Shown: one piece after another, positions 12,742 through 24,400 of the stretch
How the letters are laid out: each line of letters opens with the position of its first letter
Position numbering within the stretch: the stretch's first letter is position 1
Assembly (NCBI RefSeq): GCF_041296385.1
Contig: NC_091014.1
Coordinates: 53,772,078-53,836,077, forward strand
Source of the DNA: Aphelocoma coerulescens
Lineage: Eukaryota > Chordata > Aves > Passeriformes > Corvidae
DNA length: 64,000 bases
Reading direction: 5' to 3'
The notes under the pieces: model-generated
Told to the model about the DNA's origin: nothing
The model's database searches: none
The model's input: the letters and a program-made list of their open reading frames with translations, nothing else
Program-made: the position numbers and the translations under genes

Positions 12742-15700
12742 TGAAAACCACTGGCCATGGACATGAGGAGCTGCAGCAGTCTGCTTTGGGATGAGGCATC
12801 TGCATAGTGACAGCTTTATGGTGACATCTGTAACATTGATTGTCTATTTTTTCATTCTTTTTTACAAGGTATTCTACAAAATAATGCTATTCATTGGCAA
12901 CTTTCTTGACATGAACTTCCAGGAGTTACAATGACTCCTACAGAGTCCTACATCTTTTAAGGGGGTTCAACTACCCATTTGGCCAAACTGTACCAAGAAC
13001 CATCTTTCTATTGGGTTTTCCAAGTAGATGGTGCTGTACCTGTCAATCTTGCTGAAGCAACAGTTTTCCTCAGAAACAAATCTACCTACGCTGCAATTTC
13101 AGGCTCTTCCTAAGAAAGGTTTTTCTGGAAATGCAGTGTAAGGCTGAATAATTTCAGATGGGAAGCATAACCGTCTACTGAGAAAAACGGGAACATACAC
13201 TCCATTTTAAGCCCATTACAGAAAGAATTAGAAAGTCACGCGGATGCAAAGCTAATATCATCCTCCAGATAGTAACTGCTGCATCTAGTACTGCTCAGCA
13301 ATGTGCAAAAATAGAAGTAGACAGAAATCCAGCCAGACAAAAGCCAAGATTTTTTTCTGATGTCAATCAGGAGCCCAGATGTGGGTCCTGAGCTGTGGAC
13401 ATCCCATTGGCCTGACTGCCCCAGCGACCCCTCCTCGCCCCCATTCTCCCAGACACCTGCATTTCTCTTTGAAGCAGGGACATGGCAGGCATTTCCCAGA
13501 GACATGTCAGGACGCAGAAGGAAAAACAGAGAGATGGATTCTATCTGTCAACCCACGATGAAATACAGTGACAGCCCCCCAAGTCCCAAAAGAAAGCTCA
13601 ATTTTTTCTAGTTAAAAAAAAGTGTTTGGCTCATTCCCTAGACCAGCTGCTTCCTACATAAGTAAGAGGCATGCACAGTGTACAGAAAAGAATATTTGAC
13701 ATTCCTAATCAATTAGATAAGGGGAAAAACAGTCCATTTTCCTGTTCAAAATAAAATTATCGTGGTTACTTCAGATTTCAAGGGCATTTATCTTTCAGCT
13801 TCAGACAGAGGGGCACTGAGTAGACTGCAGGTTACTGATCCAGGGCTACAGAATGACTAAGCTGCCAGCTGGAATGGAGGAGCCCAGGCTCAGCTCTAGT
13901 GGAGCACTGGGATGGGAACAGCTGTGTCAGTTCTTAGCCAAGTCAGGTGTGCCCTAGCAGAGCCAGGACTGTGCCAGGCCAGGAAAAACTGGCAGCATGG
14001 GAGGAGGGAGTTAAAACACCTCAAACCAAATTGTTGAAGGGAAGCACTCCCAGATCTTGCCTGCACACTCCCTGGCTTTGAAAACTTGTGTAAACATTTA
14101 ACCAGGGAAATGCCAAGGAAATCAAGGTGAGGAAGAAAGTGGCTGGAAGGGTTGTGAGAGAACATAGGCACCTTCCCAACCCGTGTTCAGCTCAGGGTGT
14201 TTCAGTGGAAAAGGCGCAACCTGAGATGTGTTGTGTATCTTTTACTCAAAAGCACAGCAGGCTCCAGGACCCGGGGCAGGTGCCCAACACCACTGCCAGC
14301 CCTGCAGCAGAGGCAAAAGGAGAAGGTACAGTGGCACGCTGCCCTCTCCTTGAAGACTATGTGTCTCTGGATCACCAGCAGCCTTTGAGGCCTCTCCACA
14401 GGCCAATGGAGAATGGATAATGTCTTTGTGAGAACCGATTGTGCTGTCTCCCAGTTCAGAGGAAAGCAGCAGCCCCTTTGCACTGCCCTGGTGCAGCCAG
14501 GGTGAGCAGGTGGGCTGCAGGTCCCTGGTATGGGATTTACCCCAAGCAATTACAGGCTCCCCCTGCAGTTCCTGGAGACTTCAATCCTGGACAGCTGTAC
14601 CAAAAGTATCAATTGCTGCTGCTTTGCACTTACAATACAAAGCCTGTGTTCTTCCACTATTTGTCAGGACAGCACGTTTCCCCGGGAAAAAAATATATGC
14701 AAATAGGGCAGCAAAGTGTTCGAGCCCACAAACCTCCGCCCAGACCCAGAGGAGCCCTCTGGAGACTGCTCTCACACGTGGAATCTTGGGCCTGTAGTGC
14801 CACCTAATGAACAGGCGCAGCTCGGAGCCACATGGATGCTGCTGTGTGCAGGGAAATCAGGCGAAGGCACTTGGTAGGGCACTTCGTTACTCCCTATTCC
14901 TTTCATTCCTCTCCTGGTGCTTCAAAAACTACTTATTTGATCCTTGTAATCATGCTGTCAGGCAGCAGAAAATAATAACCCTGTTCTGTGAACAAGTTGA
15001 GGAGCAGCTTTTTGCTGAGCCCAAATACACAAAATAAGTCAACAGTAGTTGAGTAACAAATGAGACTTAACTCCTTTTTCCATGTTGCTTTTGGAAATAG
15101 TGCTTCCAAGGGACAGGGCAAAGCGGTGACACGGTGCATTGTTGCAATTTGCATCCTTCTCCTGGGACTCACTGGCTTGTTCCCCATGTACCAACAGGAC
15201 CCACCTGGGCGACGAGCCATGAACTCCCCATCTTTCAGGAGGCAGAAACTGGGCTCCATTTGGCTTATGAGAACAATGGTCAGGCATGAGGATCAGGAGT
15301 GGCTCTCAAGGTACTAAAGGACATTCCCTCAGGAAGAAACCAGCTGATTGGTTGTTGCATAGGTCATCGTCAAGGAGAACAAATGTTCCACACAAAGTGC
15401 AAGCTTCGTGCTGGTCACAGCAACTGCCTTCTCAGATCCAGAGAGCAAGACACTGAGGTGCCTCCCAGGACTGCGTTCTGGTTTCTGGCTTCTGCTGATA
15501 TAAGGAGGCATCCCAAGGGACAAATCATCACCCAGGGCAGGGGAGCTGCCTTTAGGTAACAGGCAGGCAGTGTGGGGAGTTCAGTCTCTCCCTGGAGCTT
15601 AGAAGTTAGGGCTGTGGGTTCTTCCCTTTCCGTTTACTTTTTCATTCATGATCTCAGGTCAGGCACCCACTAGAGCAGAGGCCTCTTTAAAGGTGCTGTC

Positions 15701-17570
15701 ACAGAGCACAGCATGTGTGTAAACGGCAGCTGTGTGGTCAGAGCCCTTCCCCAGAAATGGAGGGCCTGAGCTAAATGTTCTCCCTCAGCCTGGAGGGGCT
15801 GCAACATACCCTTTCCACCAGCCCAGTCTGCTCTACCCCACACGGCATGGCATGGCAGGGCGTGGTTTAATATGGTAGGTCTGTAACATGGGTGGAGAGC
15901 ACTTCCCAGGTTCAGCATCCCAAGGGCATAACCCAGACATGTTCTGGCACGAAGGCTGGGAGTCTGCTGCTGGCACCAAAGCAGCAGATCTGGCCACAAA
16001 CACCAATCATGTCACGACTGCACAGATGCTGAACCCTCAGCTAAGTGTGAAACACGCTCTAACCCCATAGATGGTTTTTAAATCTTTCAAATTTTTCAGA
16101 GTGCTTCAGGGGTGAAGGAAATGAGCACTGCCACTCTGGCCCTTCACAAAGGAAGGAACGGGACATACACTGTCTCACATGGAAATAGTCCTCAGTGAAA
16201 AGAAACATTTTTAGGGCTGGATGCTCTACAAACAGGCAGTGCCAGGAGAAGATCATACATGAGAGTGGGAGTCTTTGGAAGTTTTAAGCAATGAACAGCT
16301 GAAGAAGTTTCCATAGAGCATGTGGGAGCCAAGGCTTTTCAAAGACATATCATATGTCCACAGATGGGCAGGCTTTCACTAAAACAACAAAACTCAAATT
16401 AATTGAAACAACAAAACTCAATTTCATTGAAACCACAAGAATATTTTTAAAGAAAACAAACCACAAAAGCACTTATTTTCTCTTGCCCACCCACACTTCT
16501 AGTCTAGGCTTCAGAGCAATGAAAATCCTACTACAGCTTCCTGTAGAGGAATTATCTGAAATGTGTGTTTTGTGTACCAAACCAACATGGTTCACTCTTG
16601 CTGTGACAGTCAAAGTGGCCAAGAGAGAAGAAAGACTAATCTCTAGCTAAGTGTTTATCTTGGAAAGCAGAGATCAGTGTTTCAGCACCTTCACTAGGAC
16701 ATGTTTAGGTATTTTGCATGCATCAGGCACTGGATGACATGTACACACAGCCAGGGGTTGTGGTTGGGACACACATCTGGTCTTGCCCAGGAAAAGGACC
16801 ATGCCATAGCTGCTCCATGGCCCAGTGAACTCTGAATTTGTCTTACACTAAGCAAGTGATTCAATGGGTGAATATGTATTCCCCTCACTCTTGAAAAAGA
16901 GAATAATCTGGTGTTTGGGGGCAGTCTCCCAGAAGGTGGGATTTTGTGGCTCTGAAGACAGAGGACAGAGGAAGAACAGGACCTTCATCACCAACACTAC
17001 TGGGTTTGTGCAATAGTTGTTGAGCTATCATTTAAAAGGTAGGAAAACAACAAACCTTCTTCCAGTGGCATTTGCAAAAAGTGGTAGCTGCTATTTTTTG
17101 CACTGATCCTGCTCTGGGAAGTAGCTGAGCTCTTCAAGGAAGTCTGTGAAGAAACACCTACCTGGAGGTTCTCAGCCACACCTGGCTGTGAGACCAGGTG
17201 CAGAGGAAAACAGCTGCCCACCAGGTTGATCTAATACTAAAGGACAAGTGTGTTGGATTGAGAGGAACACAGTCTGGGATGCTGGCTTACCATCCCACTA
17301 AAATGGTCCTCTAGGGGCCTTAGATCTGCACCAAGGCATGGCCACATTTAAAGGGAAGTAGTGGGTGCTCACATCTAAAGAGGAGGGAAAGCTGAAGCCG
17401 ACAACTGTCCCGTATGCTGTGTCAGGGGTGGAGAAACCCCATGCTGGGCAAATGGTGGTTAAGGATGGAAACAAAATGACACTTGAACCCACAGAAAGTA
17501 TTTTTCTTCATGACAGACCTCAAACCAGAGCTCTCAGGGGGTCCTTTGCTTGGGCCAGATGATCCTTCCT
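12742..17570. other. Intergenic region, no supported gene
   Basis: No exon series or RNA gene was recognised on either strand. It contains one short imperfect tandem repeat near 16.4 kb. Around 14795-14808 (GTGCCACCTAATGA) there is a weak match, with two mismatches, to the reverse CTCF core. The rest is unremarkable. Confidence 0.55.
16382..16439. repeat. 24-bp tandem repeat, about 2.4 units
   Basis: Two 24-bp units (16382-16405 and 16406-16429) both begin AAACAACAAAACTCAA and end ATTG. They differ at only a few positions and are followed by a partial third unit beginning AAACCACAAG. Confidence 0.8.
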
Positions 17571-18300
17571 CTACCCTCTAGGACTTGCTCTTTTGGCAAG
17601 GCTGGGGCCCGTTTGTTTTCCTTGCGTCTCCTGTGTAACACCCGGAGGCAGAGCACTACTTTGGGCTGGGACTCACTGGCCATCCAGGGTCGGGAAATCC
17701 GAGGAGCAGATCAGAGCCAGGTGAGGAACGCTCAGCAGCACAGCTTTAATCACTGGTGCCGAGGGCTCCGCGTAAGCCGAGGAGCTGTCAACTGGCAGCA
17801 GGGGGCAGCTGCATTCCTTCCACGCGTTTTAAGAAACTAAAAGTACTAATTGATGTGAGCATACCGACAGGGTAGTTTTTCTGCTGCCCTTGGGCTTGAC
17901 TGCACTGGTACCCGGTGCATCCTGCGTGTGCCTTCCATGCCTCCATGGGGCAACCGGGGCTGCTCCCCGGGGTCAGGGCAGCACCGACCGTGCCTGTTTA
18001 CTGCTCTTTACTTCTGCGGTGTGTTAGGAGGCTGCCTGCCGAAACCACAGTGTGCAAATAAACTGGACCTGTGCTTGCAAGGCAGCAGGATGAGTGTCAC
18101 CTACGGCTAATTAGACACACAGCACCGCAGTGGGAGAGGCCGGTTCACCCCCCGGCTCAGGGATGCCTTGCACCCGGCATGGACAGTCCAGCTCCGGGAC
18201 ATTACGGAGCCGTGGCAGCACCGTACTTGCAGGCTGCCAGCGCTGGCTTCTGCTGCAAGGTCGTTTCTTGAAGCTTCACCAAGCAGCGTTTCTTCGGGGA
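17571..18300. other. Intergenic stretch with extra CpGs, about 3 kb upstream of CBX7
   Basis: Compared with its surroundings this stretch has more CG dinucleotides (around 17690-17830 and 17910-18240) and contains a strong CTCF-like core. It could be an insulator or distal regulatory element of CBX7. No open reading frame here looks like a protein, and an AATAAA at 18057-18062 has no gene attached to it. The functional reading is inference. Confidence 0.3.
17796..17808 (+). promoter_or_regulatory. Putative CTCF-binding core
   Basis: CAGCAGGGGGCAG fits every position of the degenerate vertebrate CTCF core CASYAGRKGGCRS. It lies about 3.5 kb upstream of the CBX7 start codon. A sequence match alone does not prove occupancy. 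Confidence 0.4.
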
Positions 18301-18339
18301 TGTGCTGGGTGGTTTTGAAGCTATGCTGATCTTTGCTGC

Positions 18340-20150
18340 AGTCTTCTAGGGGAAAAAAAAAAAACCTATTTGGCAGGATTAGGCTTTGTAGAATATAAAT
18401 GACCATTAATAAATTCTTAGTGTTAATGTAAGTGCTTGTATCAACTGGAAGCTGAACCGCTTAATCAGGCTAGCAGCAATTAAAATGGTAATTTTTTTCT
18501 GTACTAGATTCTGCTGGCAATTTTTACTCAAGTAAAACTCTTTGAAGTTAATTGGAATTTTGATTAAAGCCTCCTGGATCTGGGTCTCTGAATTTGTACT
18601 AAAGAAGGTTCAATATTTGCTTTGGTTTTCTGCACATGGAGTTCACTGCTATATATTAGCGCGACTGTACAATTAGTGGTAACAAGAACAACTCCAATAA
18701 AGATTTCTGTAATCTAGCTCTTGATATACTTGAGAAAAGGTCTTTTATCACAGAATGGCTTTTAAAGTACTGCTAAAACAGGCTGTAAGATCTGAAAACC
18801 TTGATCGATTAAATTGTTTGTCTTAATTATTTCCAGTCGCAACGAACGGCTTAGCAACATTCACTTAACGGTAATTCAGAACTCGGAGGGGGTGGGAGGA
18901 TGGGAGGTGTTCTTGCTCTGTGCCTTCAGCACTCAGGTTTCAGCTGCCGATGCGAAAGAAAAAACCTGAAATTACATTATCATTGAAAATTACATTGAAA
19001 TTACATTATAACCATTAGTAGAATTAAAAGTAACTGCTGTGGAACAGCTTTTAAAGGTAACGTTTTGTGCAAAATGTTGCAAAATAAACCTCAAACAAAC
19101 ACAACCCCCTGACCAGACTGCACTAAGGCACTCTGTAGCATTTTGTGACCAGTACTTCCAGGCAAAGGAGTGCTTTTCTGAAAGCTGTGATATAACTGGT
19201 GCAAATATTGCTTAAGCTTCGCTTTAGGGTAGTTGCTGGTGTGGGAAAAGCAGAAATAAAGAAGGGAATAATCATGTGGAAATTATACTGATAATACCAA
19301 GCATGTGGGTTCTTACTATATATCTCTGTTTATAAGAAGACTATTAGAGCTTGTGATCAAAATGTAGGTCAATTTGTTTTTGAGAACTCCTTTGGCATCC
19401 ATTAACAAAGTTTATATATATCTGTATTCTTGACCTTAGGGAGATGTATATTAAATAATGAGTTGTAAACATCCTGGACTAAGAAGTACAGAAGTTTATC
19501 GATAATTGAAATAATAATAACTGAAAGTTTGTTGTGACTAGGGGGCTTCTTTCTTTCTTTTATTTTATCCTAACGTGGTCATTGGAGCACAGTTTCTTCC
19601 ACTTTCCAGTCTGACACCCCAGTGAGTGGATTCACATATGAGGAGAAGGAATACAAGCAGATCCTTGCAATCCAGAGAAATGTTCTGATCTCCTTTTGTG
19701 TCTACTTTTTTCTAAAGGTCTTAATTTTGAGAAACAAAATTTTACCTTAAATACTTTCCCTATTCTCTCTAAAACAGACACCGAATATGAGAAAGGAAGA
19801 ATTAAAAAGATAAAAACTTTTCTTATTATTATTAACAATAATTTTGTAATATAGTATAAACGTCTTGAATATTCAACAACTAATGCTAGTAAAGTACCAA
19901 AACCTTGCTATAAACTGCTAGTTCTGCCTAATGATTATCCGAAGGGTCACCATTCCCTGACTGTGGACTTCGAGTTCCTAGATGACTGCAGCAAGAGTAA
20001 GGACCCTGCTAGTTACCCAATCCATACCTGTGGACACAGTATGTTGTGTGCAAATGAACTCTTGCAGACTAAACGACTGACATTAACACACTCTCATCGT
20101 ATATTTGCCATTTCTACAGTAAGGTTTGGCCTGTCTCAGACTTTGCATGC
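18340..20150. other. AT-rich intergenic block upstream of CBX7
   Basis: Base composition shifts to AT-rich, with many TAATTA/ATTA homeodomain-type cores, isolated AATAAA hexamers (for example 18696-18701) and a cluster of ATTACATT words at 18970-19010. No ORF has a family match. The block is flanked by much more GC-rich DNA. It could be an enhancer-rich conserved noncoding block or an old insertion; sequence alone does not decide. Confidence 0.35.
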
Positions 20151-20499
20151 AAACAGCACCCAGTGACATTCAGTCACAGCAGAGGAGCAGCTGAGCACAC
20201 TTGTGGGAGAATAGGTAGTTGCATATGTAGAAATGAGTCCCTGCTCTGATGTAAAAAGTTTCCTAGGAGACCTCAAAGTAAAAACCCTCAGTCTGTTGTT
20301 TGAAGCAGTGGTTGGGAAGGAAAAGCACGTTTCTGCATAGCAGATTGGTGTGCAAGGGAGCCTGGATACCTAAATGCCTGCTCGTGATGTGCCTGTTTTC
20401 TCATGCCTCACCCAAGAAAGCATTGGTCGCCTTGAAGAGGTGGCCTGAGGTCCTGCTTGTTCCACGACGACTGATAGCTACATGTGTGCTACGTCCACT

Positions 20500-20880
20500 G
20501 AGCGCCTTTGTGCTGGTAGAGGCCCAGAGGCACCCCCAGGACCCCGGACATCTCATCGGCTGGACTGACGCAGCTGAATTGACGCTGAAACCAGGATTAT
20601 CAGCTGGATCGACGCTGAAACCAGGACTGACATCCCATCAGCTGGATTGACACTGGAACCAGGACTGGTGATCCCATTTTCTCTCTTTTTTCCCCTTTTT
20701 ATATTTCTTTCTTTCTCTTTCCCCGCCCCCCCCCCCCCCCCACCCTTTAGTAGGTCAGGGACCAACACACCAATTCCCATGCCAAGTGTGTAATTTACTA
20801 GTAAAACTTTCTGTTCGTTTGCGGGCCCTCGGACTTTCGCCGTTGCTTTCCACCACGAGCATTGACGAATCTCGGGTGCT
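20500..20880. repeat. Tandem-repeat segment, possibly LTR-derived
   Basis: A block between 20571 and 20677 has three degenerate units (starting 20571, 20601 and 20639) sharing CAGCTGRATYGACRCTGRAACCAGGA-type sequence; a related half unit precedes them. It is followed by a pyrimidine stretch with a C-run at 20726-20741 and then GTAATTTACTAGTAAAACTT. Tandem enhancer-like units followed by a pyrimidine tract and AGTAAA-type sequence resemble a retroviral long terminal repeat. I could not fix TG/CA ends or target-site duplications, and no primer-binding site or viral gene is present. Confidence 0.35.
20726..20741. repeat. Poly-C run (16 C)
   Basis: An unbroken run of C's follows a TTTCTTTCTTTCTC pyrimidine tract, making a long polypyrimidine/polypurine stretch upstream of the CBX7 CpG island. 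Confidence 0.85.
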
Positions 20881-21354
20881 TCCTTCCCCTTAAAGGTGGG
20901 CCGTGGCAAGCCCCTCGGGCTGAGGCACCTGCAGCGGGTGCCCGGGCAGAGGAGCCACGCCGGGCTCCTGCCGCAGCGCTGCTCCCGCCTCCCCGCTCTG
21001 CCGCTCGCCGCTTCCCCAGCCGCCGCCGCCGCCGGCACGCGACCGCCGGGGGCCGCGCTGCCGTGGAAAACGCCCGTAAATGCCACGGCTCGGCGGCGGC
21101 GGGCAGCGCTCCCTCACGGCGCTACCCCCGGCGGGAGGGAGGCGGCGCGGCCGGGGCGGGAACCGCCTGAGGCGCCGCTCCCGCCTCCTTCGCTCCCGCC
21201 CTCACCCCCCGCTCCCGCCCCCTCGCGCGCGCGCCGGGGAAAACGTTGCGCAGGTTCTAAAGCGGCGGCGGGGGCGCGGCCGCGCGCGAGGGGGCGTGTG
21301 AGGGGGAGCGGCGGGGAACGGGCGCCACCGGCACAGCCTCGGCCCGCCCGCCGC

Positions 21355-21423
21355 ATGGAGCTGTCGGCCATCGGCGAGCAGGTGTTCGCCGTGGAGAGCA
21401 TCCGCAAGAAGCGCGTGCGGAAG
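21355..21423 (+). CDS. CBX7: CBX7 coding exon 1
   Basis: This exon encodes residues 1-23, including cage residue F11, and ends in frame at AAG before the donor GTGGGC. The ATG context is CCGCATGG. It is 69 nt, like CBX6 exon 1. Confidence 0.96.
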
Positions 21424-24400
21424 GTGGGCAGCGGCGGAGCGGAGCGGAGCGGGGCGGGGCGGGGGGAGCGCACCGGGACACCCCCCGCCCCTCCCGCCGC
21501 GCACCGGGAGGGGGGAGGCGTGGTGGGCGCGCGCGCGCGGCTGTCCGGTCCCCGTCGCTGTCCCCCTGTCCCCGTCGCTGTCCCCCTGTCCCCGTCCCCT
21601 CACATCCGCGGTGGGGGCACCGGCACCTGCCCGAGGCTGGCGGGCGGGGGACACACGTGTTGCCCGTGAGGTGGTGCCGGGAGGAGGGGGCGATTGTCGC
21701 TGCTGGGGTTCAGCCTGTCTGCAGGATGAGTGCTGGTGATACCACACGGGAGAGCCCAAAGCGGAGAGGGTTTGGGAAGGCTCCCGTGACTCAGTTTCCC
21801 CAGCCGTGAAAGCGCTCCCGTCCCCGCAGAGTGTTGCAAGGATAAACCTGTAAGCATGCAGTGTGTAGAGATCCTCCGGTGGAAAGTTCCTTATAGGGGA
21901 GTGTTTTCCAACCTTGGGAAGCTGATGAGCCCCCCAAGAGGAAAATGAAACTGGTTCTCTGCCTTAAGTACCCGTGCTTTCCTTGCTCTGCTCTCCTGTA
22001 AAGGTGTCTGTGGCTGCAGCAGTGGCTCTTGCGAGAGTGGTCGTCCACAGGCACAAAGGCCTTTGCCATGCTTTGAGAAGTGCTTAACAAACCCCTCAGT
22101 ATAACATTAAATACTTTGATAGTTGTTCACATTGCTTGCGGAGCCCTTGAATGCAGTTTCCAATCACTACACTTTTTTTTTTTTTTAAATCTTGTACTTA
22201 GAGTGAAAAAAAAAAAAGCATAGCTCTGAACTTCACAGCTGTGAGCTGCTGATTGCTTGGGTCGAAAGGATGACTGCCTGTGATGGATGGAACAGTGTTC
22301 GAGTAGAGCATGTAGCAAATGGAAAGGAACATGCCAGAGATGCTTCATAGGTTCTGAAATACTGTGTTTCTTCTCTCTGCTTTAAAAAAAAAATTCATCT
22401 GACATTTGCTCCTGGCATACATCTTCTTCCTGCATTTATGTGTGCTGACTTCTTGTAGGTTTGCCTGTGAATGTGTGAATGGTTCCATCTTGCTCTCTGG
22501 TTGGCTTTTAGTGTTCTCCCTGCAAGCCTTCTGCAAAGCTGTGGTCCAAGGTGATGGTAGTACAAGCATGCTTAAACACCCCTGTGTGCCCATTTTTTGG
22601 AGAAAAAGGTATAGCAAATGTAGTTGAATGAGGAAGTGGCTATGTTTTGAAAATAAAGGGATGGGAAACAAGCTTTTTGGTTGCAGAGTTCAGTCCTGTT
22701 GATTGGTTGCATCTCGTACTGTAGCCCATATTTGGTTCCGTAGTTCACCTGTTTTCTTCTGCCTTTTTCCACCCTCAGGGTAAAGTAGAATACCTGGTGA
22801 AGTGGAAAGGATGGCCCCCAAAGTAAGTTGTGTTTACTTGCCTGTTTTTTCTTTAATATTCCATAATAGCTTGCACTCTGCAGTTGAGCATTTCATTCAT
22901 AATGGGTAATGTCTTGTCCCTCATTTCAACAACAATAAACAAAACCAAAGAGCCACAAACCAAACTGAAATCTGTTTGTGAATTTGCAGCTAAGGAATAC
23001 AAACTGTGTGCCAGTCTATTCTGACTGGTTTTTGCCACCACTGAAATATTTCATTGAGATGCTTTCTAGATACAAATGTTTTTAAATTCATTATGAGTTC
23101 AACAAAGAACCTGGATTCTTCTGAACTTGGAATGGCTCCTGCTTTTCTGAGTCAGCACCAAGAGGACCCCACTTTATTTTTAGAGCTGTCTGCTGACTTT
23201 TAAAATAGAAAACATGTTGATGGTCTTGTCTTCCTCTCCTACTGCTTCCCGTCTGCAATTTACCAACGGAAAGGAGCAATGTTTCAGATTTATTGATTGT
23301 AGCCGAATGCAGGTGATCTTTGTCCCTTGAAAATTACCGCCATGCCTTCATTTCCTTGTCTGAAACCTCCTGTTATTCTGAGGGCCTTTTCAGCTTTTGC
23401 TTTGGTTGCTACATTGCAAAAAAGGAAGAAAAGTTTGGGGGTTTTTTCAGCATTGCTGTGCACTGTTTACAGACACTTCTCTCATTAAAATGCAGCTGCT
23501 TCTGAAGAAGAGCCACTGCTCTGAGCTTAAGCAGTCTGTAAAATGCTTTGAGATTAAGAGGATTAGGTAACTGGAGAATATTACTATGTCAGCTAGCAGT
23601 GTAGTAGAACAGCCTCCTGGCTAACCCATATGGGGCCCCGTCTTTGCTTTTCTGTTTGTGCCTGTGTGTGTACATACACGATGTGCGTGGGGACAGCAGT
23701 GTTACACACGCAGTTGCTCTGCTGTTGCTAAGCAAAGGGAGCTGCTTGTTACAGGTTCATCCTCACAGCCGCAAAGTGAGGCCAGCCAGGATGGTTCTGA
23801 CTGGCTGTACCTGGTGTCCAAGAAGCTGAAATGTGTTCTTGGGTGCCTAATTGTTGTGCCTAATCCTTATGATTATAGGCCATGCCTGAAGATAAGCCGC
23901 TTCCCCTCTCTGGTGGTGGTGGGAGAGGGTGGCTTTATTCTTGAGGGCTCTGCTGTCAGAGTGTAACCTTGTGCACTTGTTGAGCACCACCTGCCATGTA
24001 GTGTGGGTCACTTCTTGGACTGCTTCAGCCTTTAATAGCCAAGTCTTACTTAATCACTGATAGAGGGTGGGAAATGTATTTGGAGCCTCTGAGGCCTCAT
24101 CCCCTCTTGGCCAGAATACCGATGTTTATCCCATTCTCCTTTCAACAAATGCATTGAAGTCCTTCTCTTGTAAAGTCCCTTGCCAAGAAGTTGGGCTGAG
24201 GCATGGTGTAATGTTTCTTGGACAGAGCAGGCCTTATTCTTAACTGCTGCCTTTCCTTGTCCTGTGCCTTGGAACTCTGGGGGAGACAGAAACACTTTGG
24301 GGAATTTAAAGCGCAGTTCTCCTGGGAGCAAGGTGGTGTCAGGGTTCTCTTATTTTGATGTATGGCATGTCCAAGCATCTTCCCTCTTCCCCCAAACTAC

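Larger units (their letters stand above)
20900..21700 (+). promoter_or_regulatory. CBX7: CpG island promoter of CBX7
   Basis: The sequence becomes dense in CG dinucleotides and GC-boxes around exon 1 and the start of intron 1. No TATA box is evident close to the start codon, consistent with a dispersed CpG-island promoter. A TTGCGCAGG element at about 21245 resembles half of an NRF1 site. The transcription start cannot be placed exactly; somewhere in 21,100-21,330 is likely. The CBX7 frame stays open upstream of the ATG but has no in-frame ATG there. Confidence 0.7.

Noticed and set aside
20896..21669. Long open frame containing CBX7 exon 1 in frame, suggesting an N-terminal extension
   Set aside because: The upstream part has no in-frame ATG, is GC-rich and low-complexity, and continues into intron 1. 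The openness is explained by the CpG island. MELSAIG matches the known start.
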